Notes under the pieces: model-generated | The model's input: only the letters and a program-made list of their open reading frames with translations | What the model was told of the DNA's origin: nothing | The model's database searches: none | Position numbers and translations under genes: made by a program | NCBI GenBank assembly: GCA_947247005.1 | Contig: OX365954.1 | Location: forward strand, 1,876,001-1,940,000 | Source of the DNA: Spisula solida | Taxonomy: Eukaryota > Mollusca > Bivalvia > Venerida > Mactridae | DNA length: 64,000 nt | Direction of reading: 5' to 3' | Shown: positions 52,186-62,639 of the stretch, piece by piece | Position numbering within the stretch: the first letter of the stretch is position 1 | Layout: each line of letters begins with the position of its first letter

Positions 52186-55100
52186 CTGTAGAATAGAAAT
52201 ATAACACATCAAACTATGATTGATAGAAGTCCTGCCTGTAGAATAGAAATATAGCACATCAAACTATGACTATTAGAAGTCCTGCCTGTAGAATAGAAAT
52301 ATAGCACATCAAACTATGACTATTAGAAGTCCTGCCTGTAGAATAGAAATATAGCACATCAAACTATGACTATTAGAAGTCCTGCCTGTAGAATAGAAAT
52401 ATAGCACATCAAACTATGACTATTAGAAGTCCTGCCTGTAGAATAGAAGTATAGCACATCAAACTATGACTATTAGAAGTCCTGCCTGTAGAATAGAAAT
52501 ATAACACATCAAACTTTGACATTCTGTACATGTCCCGGTTTGAATTAAACTTCCACAACATTCACAAACATCTACAGGGCTTGACACTAACTTATTTTTC
52601 ATAGTGGCCCATAGGACCAACAGCTCATGAAATATGCTGGTCTGACAGAATTCCAGATGGTGCTATTTATTATTGAGTAATTAAAAATAACTTTCATCAC
52701 ACAGTACAACTATATTCTAACTATGAATTGTTTCATTTTGAATAGTTAATGAGATTTCATTCAATGATTCCTTTTATCAGTTTATAAAATAAAATACACC
52801 AGCAACAACTTACATTGAAATTATTTTCTTTAATTAACACTCACATACATGTTTCGACCAACATGGCCTTCATCAGTGTGATGATATTGATGACGTCGCC
52901 ATAGTGACGTTATGACGTCACAAATGCCAAAATGATGTGACGTCTAAAAAAATATTATCAGTTTACAAGCTTTCTTTTAAAAGTGATAAGATCCTGTTTA
53001 AAAAAAAATCTTGGAAATGTTCTGTGGGATCACCTGCATTCCATGAATTATTGGTCTCTTGCTGGTCGTTAGTGTCCAGCCCTGATCTACTGTATAATTA
53101 GTTTAATAAGTTTGCGACATGAAAATATTGACAAATTTCGAAAATTTACTAAATATTTCTTGTAGCATACCGCTAATCATAATTCATTAAATGATAAAAT
53201 TTTAAGGAATACAGTTAAAGTTTGATGATAATCCATTGAACAACAGAGCCCCTTCAGTGTTACCAACGTTTTTCTGTTTCCTGTTTTGCGACAATCATAT
53301 CATTAATTACAGGCATGGTACCCATTTTGGGGAAACAAATTACAAAACAAAGGTATGAGACCAAATTGCAGCACCAAAATCACAAAATAAAGGTAAAGCA
53401 CCTGTTTTGCAGCACCAATATCACAAATTAAAGGTATTGTACCTGGTTTGCAGCACCAATTTTACAAATTAAAGGTATTGTGCCTGTTTTGCAGCACCAA
53501 TATCACATAATAAAGGTACAGTACCTGTTTTGCAGCACCAATAGCAATCACTTCATCTGGATTGATAGAAGAAAGAACTTCACAATGTGAGAACATATCA
53601 GTAATGGAACGCTGTAATACAGGCACATTGCTACCACCACCACACAGTATAACCTGAAAATACAAACAACAAGTAGGTAATTAAGCATAATACACAGTAA
53701 AGTCCAGTCAGGGTAAAAGCCAGCTATGATTTCAATGCTAAACTAACAAACTATATTTCTATACCTGTTTGACAACGGATGTTATCTTTTGTGTACACAT
53801 AAACTGCAACAATATCCTAACTGAACTGTAATATTGTACATGTATAGCATTCAGACAAAAACAATTTTATAGTAAACACAATTAAAAGACCAAACAAAAA
53901 TTTAAAACATTTTAAAAGTAACAGACAAATTTCAACTCACCTTATCTATAGATTTCCGTGTTAATTGATTTTTGGTGAGCACTTGATCAATTAATTGTGT
54001 ACATCGCTGAATTAGCTCTGTGATGCAACTTTCAAATCTAGCTCTATAAAAATATAACAGAAACATTTTTTCCCAATATATTACAATTGTCTTTGCAGAA
54101 AATAATTTTTTTCTCTGTATTAAAGAGCAAAAATTTTAAGTTATCTTCTTTTTTTATATATTTATGTAAGAACCTTGTAATCTATAAATTTATAAATGTC
54201 AAAGTCAGTTTAACATTTCCTGATTAAATCTATTCTACAGTAAAACTACCAGGGTGTTTTACACAAAAATGTGTCTCCCAGAAGGGGCTGTAACTCTGGT
54301 AAAAGTCATCAAAACTAAAATTCCTGACAATATGCACAACTAGGTTCAGTATCAAGCATCAAACTCCAAGTGAAATTTCATTGAAAGTAGAGCAGTGGTT
54401 AGGAGAAGAAGCGTAGACAAACTTTGTGGTATACATCAAGCACAATATCAAATATGTCTCCCCAACTATATGTGGGAGATTTAGATAGTTGGGAGACATA
54501 ACAAGATAATCAGCAGATAACTTGACCTGATCCTGACCTTTATGCATGAATATATTATAAAGTTCTTGCATTGAATATATATAAATTTTGGTCCGTTTGA
54601 TTTGTGTTGGTATTACACCTCAAATGTATTTGTGATACATCCCGCTAATGAAAACATACAACCGGGATTATAAATATAGACAATATATCAGCTGTTTAGT
54701 TATGCTAATAATTAGAAGGTCGAGATTGTGTAAAATTCTCAGTACTATTGCGGACTCACCTAGAAACTTTGGTATCAAAATCCATACCATCGTAGAGTGA
54801 ATCTACAGCACAATGTACGTTATCTAACTTAGACATCGTATGTTTACAGTTCTCAGCTTGTCGTCGTAACTTTGTCATGGCTCTCTTATTATCAGATATA
54901 TCAGTACGCGTTTTTCTGAAATCATATTTATAAACTAAATATTCCCATAAAAAACATATAAATAAGAAGACGACCTTGTTTAATTTTAAGCCACTGAAAC
55001 TAGAAGTCAATATTAGTCATACTGCGCAACTGATGATCTTTTCCCTATCTACAAGTTTCTAGCTAGTGAAACTATATATCAATTCCATGACTGGAATTTT

Positions 55101-58100
55101 CCATTTCTATTGTTCTCAGGCATAACGATTTGCTCATCTACGTAGTACAATGTACTATACAAGAACAAACATGATGATAAGTGATGGATTAAACAGTCTT
55201 CTGTGGCATTAGCTACAGTCAAGTCTTTAGTATGTGAAAAAATGATCTGTGTGAAAGAGCAAAAAAGTGCTGCATCAAGCAAAATAGTGAGGTCAGCTGA
55301 CTGTCATTAATGACTTCAATAATTATAACAAACAAAATTACACAACCTACCTTTTAAATTCATTGACAAGATGTTTACAGAGTTCATCAGTGAACATATC
55401 TCCACCTAATGTAGAATCAGAGACAGCAGCCGATACCTTATACATTCCATTATGTACATTTACTACAGATATCTCTGTTGATAAACCACCCAGTCGGAAT
55501 ACTAACACAGACCTGTAAATACATAGTAACATGTAATATCTAAAATATTTCAAAAAGTAAAATTAAACTTTCAAAAATGTTTTTTTGACTTTACAAATAT
55601 TCAACAGTCACAAGAGTTGACAGTATTTATAACATTTATATATGCACTAACAGGGTAGGGGCCACTTTCATGCAGAGCTCAGGCTTCGCGAAAGTGAGAA
55701 AAAAAGCCGGACATCCGGTCCGGCATAAAATAAATTTGGCCGGACCGAATCAATTTTGGCCGGACCGAACAATATTAATAGGAAATCTTTTTTTGTTGAG
55801 ATTTGTATTCACAAAATGTGTTTCGGAAAATAACATACTGAAGATAGAGAACAGTATAAGTATTCGTCAAATCAGCGTCTTTTTGCAAATTAGTTCTCTT
55901 TCCGTCCTTTAAACAACCAACCTGCGCATGCGCATCGTTAAATTACCGGAAATAATGCTTCGTACCGATAAATTTCGTACCAGACGATACGAAAATTTTG
56001 ACGGACATTCGGACCGGCGAGCTATAATTTTTGTCGGACCAAACTGATTTTCACCGGTCATGACCGGCGGCTTTCGCGAAGCCTGAGAGCTGACAATTTG
56101 TTCAGATTTCGACCCGGCTTCGAGATGAACAATAGATTTTAGGTGCAAATAAGTTAATCGGGACCAAAAAATAATTCGACATAACGATAATTCGAGCCGA
56201 AAATTCGAGATAGGTCTCGAGATTTCATATAGACAAAGAAGGAGAAAAATCGGGACTTGATAAAAACTTCGACATAATGGAAAATTGGATATAAGCGAGT
56301 TCGAGATAACGAGAGTTGACTGTACAAGTAATAATTAACAAAAATCTGATGTCATGCATAGAATCTAACAGGTGAAAACATTTTAAATGGTATCTTTATT
56401 TTAAATGAATGTAATTTTGTCAAGTAAAATAGATAAAACCAGTCTGGGAAGTAAGCAGTTGTCTGGGACAAGTAATTACTGATTCTGACAAGAAACTTCT
56501 GCAGTAATAATGTATAGAGTACAAAGTGAAACTATTCAATTTTGGTGATTCAGACAAGTTGATTCAAATCTTAAATTTATAGACTGTGAAACTCGGTTAA
56601 ACATACCCATTATATGTAACATCATTCTGTCCAATATCGTAGGCTAACAAGGCAGCTGATGGCTCGTTTATCATACGTAGGATGTTAAATCCTGCCTGAT
56701 TGGCTGCAGCACTGAAATAAACATGACAATTGGTACAGAATATCTATCAGAGGTTCCATTCGGCTCAGGAGTAGGGGTTTTAACCCTTGAAATTAAAAAA
56801 AAACATTTGACCCTCAAGATTCTGGTTTGAAGGCTCATTTGTTTTTTAAATCATGGGTTTTTTGTCTATAAACTGGTAAAATTTAGATAAAAGTACCAAA
56901 TATCAGAATATGAGAAGGTTCTGAAAATTGCATCACTCCAAAACAAAGTAATTTAGTATTAATGCAAGGTAAACAACAAGATTTTATAATTTTAAAACGT
57001 AGATCACGTTTCTCAAGGTTGGTGGAACCGCGGACTATTACAACAATAACTATCGTGACTAGCTACTATGATGTTCGAAGAAAGTAAGTTCCCAAATGTT
57101 AAATAAACGGATATAAGAGAGGCCTTACAATTCTGGAAATCAGGAAACTCGTTGCACTACAAAGAATTAACTCTGCAGAAAAAATAATTCATTTGATGAA
57201 AAATTTCAAAGTATAGACTTAGTTATGGTCATTTGAAATATCCTAAGCTGAATATTGATGACAGAACAATATTCAAGCAGAGTTTTGATGCACAGATCTG
57301 TGCAGCCCTGCATTCAAACAAGGATTACATGACGCACATTTTGTACCTGTTACATACGCAGGGCTGATGTCACCTGGAACAAAATTGCATCTTATTTTAA
57401 AGATTTGACACAATGCCTAGGTGAAGGAGAACTGACATAATAACAAGTTGGTTGATGAGAGGATTATGTAGATTACCTTATTGCTCGTTTCTGATCAGCA
57501 GAGAAATGTGTTGGTACAGCCAGTACAGAATCCTGACTTCCACTCCCTCCATGACTCTGTGCCGTCTCTGTAATTATCAAACAACTCAGTGAATACATTG
57601 AATACACCATACCAACAATACATAAAGATTGGACAGGGTACATACAATAAATAAATGCTTCATCGAATGAGCAGATTTTTTATTTTGTTAGCACTGGTTA
57701 CGGGATTCCATTTTGGAGGGGGAAATGTGTTGCGTTCCTTCAGTATAATAAATGATAGAGCGATTTTGAATGGACCGACTGCTATGACATTTTAAATTTC
57801 AAATTCCTGTAATCTAACATACCTAGCATCTTCTTGTAGATTGCAACAACTATTTGTGAGGGTGAAAACAGCTTCCTGGTTTCCTTGATTTCAACTTCGT
57901 ACATAGGAAGTCCACTCTGATCCAAAACCTTGTAATAAATATATTATACAACACTTAATATATTATACCGTATTGTTTCAAGTATAAGACACACATTTAT
58001 CATACCAGAATCGTTACCAAACAGTAGATGTGTCTTTTACAATGATATTTCAACTTTTACAATGATATTTCAACTTTAACAATGATATGTCAACTTTTAC

Positions 58101-61100
58101 AATGATATTTCAACTTTAACAATGATATGTCAACTTTTACAATGATATTTCAACTCTTACAATGATATTTCAACTTTTACAATGATATTTCAACTTTAAC
58201 AATGATATGTCAACTTTTACAATGATATTTCAACTTTTACAATGATATTTCAACATTTCAACTTTTACAATGATATTTCAACTTTTACAATGATATTTCA
58301 ACTTTAACAATGATATGTCAACTTTTACAATGATATTTCAACTCTTACAATGATATTTCAACTTTTACAATGATATTTCAACTTTAACAATGATATGTCA
58401 ACTTTTACAATGATATTTCAACTTTTACAATGATACTTCAACTTTTTCAACTGTCTTTCGGACTTTTTCCTCGTATTGTCACAATTTTTACTTGAGTTGC
58501 TTCAAATTTTTTCTTTGAATCTTTTTTCATTTTTTTCCTGCGTGCAATACACAACAATGACTTATACTCGGGGATTTACGGTAGTTTCAGTCTTTGTTTC
58601 ATCATAAGTAATGGAGTGAAGACAACGTCTCTGTAGCTCAGTGGTTAGTGCGCTTGCCATCTAATCTAGCGACTCAGGTTCAAATACGGGTGGAGGTACT
58701 CATATGCCTGCCATATTTCAGCAGAAAGCTGACTGGTAAATAAAGGCTATGCTCGGCATCTTAATGTGAAGGACACAATCATAGCAAAGGTCACAGAAGA
58801 ACATAACCAGCTTGATCCAGTATTGGACTCAAATTGCCTGAATGTTTTATCCACTATACTCACTGGATGGGTTTTTAATTACCTCAAAATCAAAGTGAGC
58901 ATGAAGCTTTCAGTCAGTGCCAAGAAGTTAAATGATTGTTAATTAAACAAGCAAATTTATTGAAAATTCAATTTATCATATAATAAGCGAGTTGCATGTG
59001 CAGTGATTTTTTTTGGCTATTTTTGGGGCCGAATACAGGCCCCTTCCCCTAGCAAAATAACCTCCATTTTTCCCAAAAATTCATAATTTTTTCCCAAAAA
59101 GTATGCATGATTTCCCCCTTTTGTGCTCGCTGGTTTCAAAGCAACTACAGTATAGCTGTTTTAAAGTCAAAACAATGGATTTTCAAACTTCCGAAAGTCG
59201 TTGTCACATATCACTAAGAGTATTATCAGTAAAAATTAGCAATTTATGAACAATTTTAACCAAAACAATCTTTTTTAATAATCTGAAATTTCGCTAAATT
59301 TCCCAATTTTAAAGGCACAGGCTGTTTAATTTTGTTCAAGAAAAATCACTGATGTGTATAACAAGAGTCAAGTGCTACTGTAGTAGTCATTCTGAAATTC
59401 ACCGGTCCGACGGACAAGGGCAGAAGATTTTGATACGATCTGCCGTTTTTCAATCTGGAACTGGTCCGACTGACCGGCCTTTATTCACCACTGTCAAACT
59501 CAAACACTGTCAATCTCAAAATGGTTTCATTAAACAACTTAAGACGATATGCAGGCATGAAAAATATTAATTAAACTGCGGTCGAATGAACAGAGTATAA
59601 AGAACAAGGAAAACACATACTTTCGATGAACAATCGATGAAATATTTAGCTTGTTTAATACTCAAAACTGGACAAAAATTGCATTTTAAAAAAGATTTTT
59701 TATCGTTTTTTTGGTCTGGCAGTTTCCGCTGTTTGTAAGACCTTACCGGACAGAATGCCCGACCATTTTTACCAACTTTCAGAATGGCTGCTGTAGTACA
59801 AATTAATACAAATTTGAAGATACATACTGCCAAAAAAAAACTTACCTGAACTGCTGATTTCCTCTTGTAATCTGTAACAACAGGATCGTCATATTTTCTA
59901 CCGAGTATTTGTTTTACGTGGCAAATTGTATTTTGTAGATTTCTAATCATACCCTGCTTGGCAGCAACACCCACAGCCTACAACGAATAAGGTAAGGTGT
60001 CAATATGTTTTCATAAAAATTGAATGATATCATAAAACAATGTTTATTATATGCTTATCAGTGTATTGGAAAGAAACTGAAGAATAAAATAATCAGATTT
60101 TTTTTTTATTTTTGGTGAAAGATCAAATTTTATTTAACACAGTCATGATAAAAAATTATTTTCACCCACTCATGAAAATATTGATTTCTGTGATCACTTG
60201 ATGAAATAAAATTCTATCTTACATTAAAATATCCTCAAAATTTATATATAAATAGAAATATAATGGGTGGAACAGTGGCCGAGTGGTGCACTCTCAACTA
60301 CCAATCTGAAGGTCCCTGGTTCAAAGTGTATCGGTGCTATAAACCGGTCATTCAAGATTCTATACGGAAAGAGTAAGGGCAGAGTGCCCAGATTCCTTGT
60401 ATAACACAAGTTTTTGTCTCTTCCCTCGAAGTCAGGTCATTCCGACTTATTCGTCAATATTAGTTTTCGGTCTCTTTTAGTTCAGTATAATGGAAATACG
60501 ATAGGGTTATGTTTATGGTGGATAATTAAAAAGTAAATACTTCGCATTTATCAGGGTTAATTTCTATAGACCATGCCCTTTCCCAGAGGAGATCTTTTGC
60601 AATTTTCTGCATACAATAATGACTTGATAGCTTAAATAAAGAACCAGAAACAGAACCCTTGTCATAGGCCAGACAAAGAAGGGTAGTACTTAACAGTTAA
60701 TGCAGTTAATGTTATATTTTACCTGATCATGGTCAGTGAATGCAGTTAATGTTATATTTTACCTGATCATGGTCAGTGAATGCAGTTAATGTTATATTTT
60801 ACCTGATCATGGTCAGTGAATGCAGTTAATGTTATATTTTACCTGATCATGGTCAGTGAATGCAGTTAATGTTATATTTTACCTGATCATGGTCAGTGAA
60901 TGCAGTTAATGTTATATTTTACCTGATCATGGTCAGTGAATGCAGTTAATGTTATATTTTACCTGATCATGGTCAGTGAATGCAGTTAATGTTATATTTT
61001 ACCTGATCATGGTCAGTGAATGCAGTTAATGTTATATTTTACCTGATCATGGTCAGTGAATGCAGTTAATGTTATATTTTACCTGATCATGGTCAGTGAA

Positions 61101-61570
61101 TGCAGTTAATGTTATATTTTACCTGATCATGGTCAGTAAATGCAGTTAATGTTATATTTTACCTGATCATGGTCAGTGAATGCAGTTAATGTTATATATT
61201 ACCTGATCATGGTCAGTGAATGCAGTTAATGTTATATTTTACCTGATCATGGTCAGTGAATGCAGTTAATGTTATATTTTACCTGATCATGGTCAGTGAA
61301 TGCCACAATACATGGTGTTGTTCTATTACCTGATCATGGTCAGTGAATGCAGTTAATGTTATATTTTACCTGATCATGGTCAGTGAATGCAGTTAATGTT
61401 ATATTTTACCTGATCATGGTCAGTGAATGCAGTTAATGTTATATTTTACCTGATCATGGTCAGTGAATGCAGTTAATGTTATATTTTACCTGATCATGGT
61501 CAGTGAATGCCACAATACATGGTGTTGTTCTATCACCCAAATCATTGGCGATAACATCCGTCTTCTCATC
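48971..61570 (-). CDS. HSPA14: HSPA14-type Hsp70 (ribosome-associated Hsp70), 13 visible coding exons, first exon missing
   Basis: Exons in transcript order: 61570-61490, 59977-59846, 57928-57823, 57567-57477, 56711-56607, 55512-55351, 54915-54760, 54043-53941, 53653-53525, 52185-52093, 51268-51107, 49688-49630, 49046-48971. All phases agree, giving 484 codons plus TGA at 48971-48973. Human HSPA14 is 509 aa, so about 19 N-terminal residues (one short exon ending in phase 0) are missing. I did not find them between 61571 and 64000. Known role: atypical Hsp70 that pairs with DNAJC2 as the mammalian ribosome-associated complex, assisting nascent chains. Whole-length order and motifs fit HSPA14 rather than canonical Hsp70: the phosphate loop is LGG-L/T-S instead of DLGGGT, and the substrate-binding part is short with no lid or EEVD tail. 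Confidence 0.93.
50590..51012 (+). mobile_element. tRNA-derived SINE, ~420 bp, in the last-but-one large intron of HSPA14
   Basis: The head has box A-like TAAGCTTAGTGGTAACA and box B-like GGGTTCAATGCC with tRNA spacing. The 3' end (GTGCCTTTGAACTTGTGTCG...AAAGGGCGCTATACATAAAT then ATTCATTCATTC) is a tail type common in invertebrate SINEs as I recall. It sits antisense to HSPA14, between 51107 and 49688. Confidence 0.7.
52171..52520. repeat. Tandem array, 50-bp unit x7, carrying an HSPA14 3' splice site
   Basis: Units begin at 52171, 52221, 52271, 52321, 52371, 52421 and 52471. Each contains GAAGTCCTGCCTGTAGAATA, which on the minus strand is a polypyrimidine/acceptor plus exon start: CTATTCTACAG|GCAGGACTTC. 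The unit at 52171 is the real exon 11 boundary (52185); six copies lie upstream in the intron. Copies are nearly identical. Confidence 0.95.
53320..53545. repeat. Tandem array, ~41-bp unit x4-6, carrying an HSPA14 5' splice site
   Basis: CTGTTTTGCAGCACCAAT-type blocks start at 53402, 53443, 53484 and 53525, with weaker copies at about 53361 and 53320. On the minus strand each is the exon 10 end, ATTGGTGCTGCAAAACAG, followed by GTAC (53525, real), GCAC (53484), GTAC (53443) or GTGC (53402). The array extends from the real donor into the intron. Confidence 0.9.
53525..61570 (-). CDS. HSPA14: HSPA14 nucleotide-binding domain exons (2-10)
   Basis: Exon 61490-61570 encodes [20 protein letters not shown]. 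Exon 59846-59977 encodes [20 protein letters not shown] and [11 protein letters not shown]. Exons 57823-57928 and 57477-57567 cover the segment with [15 protein letters not shown] and [16 protein letters not shown]. Exon 56607-56711 has [14 protein letters not shown] (canonical Hsp70 NEP-x-AA-x-AY). Exon 55351-55512 has [14 protein letters not shown] (phosphate 2 loop). Exons 54760-54915 and 53941-54043 form the helical subdomain ([28 protein letters not shown]). Exon 53525-53653 has [17 protein letters not shown] (adenosine motif) and [16 protein letters not shown] binding is expected from the family. Confidence 0.93.
54240..54500 (-). repeat. Dispersed repeat with mollusc-type text (intron 8 of HSPA14)
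   Basis: Includes GGGGCTGTAACTCTGGTAAA, TATGCACAACTAGGTTCAGT and AGAGCAGTGGTTAGGAGAAG, a word order I recall from bivalve repeats, then a hairpin of CTCCCAACTATATGTGGGAG / ATAGTTGGGAGACAT. Family assignment needs a library search. Confidence 0.5.
55680..56085. mobile_element. 406-bp TIR element with AGAGCT duplication
   Basis: Ends CAGGCTTCGCGAAAG on the left and the same on the minus strand at the right; AGAGCT flanks both (55674-55679, 56086-56091). The interior repeats CCGGTCCGGC, GGCCGGACCGAA and ACCGGCGG words. No transposase. Lies in the intron between HSPA14 exons 56607 and 55512. Confidence 0.75.
56150..56323. mobile_element. Pogo-like MITE fragment
   Basis: The right end, on the minus strand, is ACAGTCAACTCTCGTTATCT followed by CGAA..., with TTCGAGATA/TTCGACATAA words inside, a typical pogo/Tigger-type terminus. 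A matching left end is not clear, so it is probably truncated by the adjacent element. Confidence 0.45.
58020..58450. repeat. Minisatellite, 20-bp unit, about 20 copies
   Basis: The unit is TTTTACAATGATATTTCAAC with TTTAACAATGATATGTCAAC variants arranged in a higher-order pattern: the block of variants at 58060-58240 recurs at 58300-58430. It lies in the intron 5' of the exon at 57928 but, unlike three other arrays in this gene, does not include a splice junction. Confidence 0.9.
58625..58770 (+). mobile_element. tRNA-like SINE head
   Basis: GTCTCTGTAGCTCAGTGGTT (box A) and GACTCAGGTTCAAATACGGG (box B) with tRNA spacing. The anticodon region is distorted and no acceptor stem pairs cleanly, so a SINE head is favoured over a tRNA gene. 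Confidence 0.5.
60110..60231. mobile_element. Palindromic MITE, copy 2
   Basis: TTTTTGGTGAAAGATCAAAT...GAAAATATTGATTTCTGTGATCAC...TTCTATCTTACATT: the same family as 46227-46337, more decayed. Confidence 0.6.
60260..60480 (+). mobile_element. tRNA-like SINE (Leu/Ser-type head)
   Basis: GGAACAGTGGCCGAGTGGTG (box A), CTCTCAACTACCAATCTGAAGG-like arm, and CCCTGGTTCAAAGTGTATCG (box B), followed by SINE-like text. In the intron between HSPA14 exons 61490 and 59977. Confidence 0.5.
60699..61490. repeat. Tandem array, 40-bp unit x20, carrying an HSPA14 5' splice site
   Basis: ACCTGATCATGGTCAGT starts at 60721 and then every 40 bp to 61281 (15 copies), then 61328, 61368, 61408, 61448 and 61488. On the minus strand each unit is GCATTCACTGACCATGATCAG|GTAAAATA-type: the last seven codons of the exon at 61490-61570 plus its donor. 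The copy at 61281 carries a longer exon piece (through ATACATGGTGTTGTTCTAT, to about 61326). Only the 61488 copy is the true donor. Confidence 0.97.
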
Positions 61571-62639
61571 CTGTAGAAATATAAAAACATGTTTTATAAC
61601 ATAAATATTGTTTTCTTCCATTTGAGAACAAATCACAGCACAATGTTCTCTACATGAGACATGTGTGATAACTAATGTATGCCGTCACCAGTTTTGGGCA
61701 CCAAAAAAAAAACATTGCCTGTATTTCGGTAGTCGTTTTGACCTGATTATCATCATATTATTCATATCTACGGAAATTTGATATTTAATTCAATAGGAGA
61801 TAATGATAATGGATTATATCAATTATGACCGATCCTTATATCAAGTAAAGTTGGCAGATTTTACTGGGTATCTGATATTACTCTGCCACCTTTTTTGTTT
61901 GATAGAACAACTAAATTTTTACACATGTTTTTACAATTGCTCATAGCTTACTGCTTAGTTGATGAAACTACTCATGTTCCTACGCTGCAGCTAGGCGGCA
62001 CCACCTTTGCAATAGTAAACCGGTCAGCCAGTAATATTGCGTAACTACTTACGCGGACGTAAACCGGTCATGCAAAATAGTTTTTAATTAATGAGGATCA
62101 CATCGGTCTTTGTCGCATTGCCATGTTTTATTTACTGAAGAAAACAGAACCATGTGAAATTTTACGGTGACTCAAGATAATTGAGACCATACCATACTTT
62201 TGAATAAACAGCATGTGTCTACCTCCCAGTCAATAAATAGACCGATTTATAGACCATGCATATCATTAACTCTGCTTGAGGCAAAACATTGACTGATGAG
62301 CCATTTTATCTGTTTACTTTGTATGTGAATGTTACTGTTATTTGTGGCATATTTAGATGCTTTTAAGCATTAAAACTTGTAGATCAATATATATTTATAT
62401 CATGCCAGAAAGCTACGTATATCTTCCAGAACTAGTATATATAAGGATAGTAGTTTACATCAAGACATTCAAGCATGTATTATTAAAGAGTATATACTAG
62501 TAATAAATGTACAAATAAATCATAAGAAAAATATAGCTACATCACATTTAATTTATACTTTCCCAGCCGTCATTCGAACAACTATAGAGCTTTCGGCACT
62601 TTGATTATTTACTCAGAACTACCTTTGCGATATTTTAGC

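Noticed and set aside
58625..58700. Functional tRNA gene
   Set aside because: Box A and B are good but the anticodon arm and acceptor stem do not pair by eye; SINE head preferred.
60699..61490. CRISPR-like array (regular 40-bp repeats)
   Set aside because: Eukaryotic context, no unique spacers: the whole unit repeats and each copy holds exon text plus a splice donor.
7370..61570. A functional link between the PARP14-like gene and HSPA14
   Set aside because: They share strand and neighbourhood only, with 12 kb and a LINE between the coding regions; no shared promoter or domain supports a joint system.
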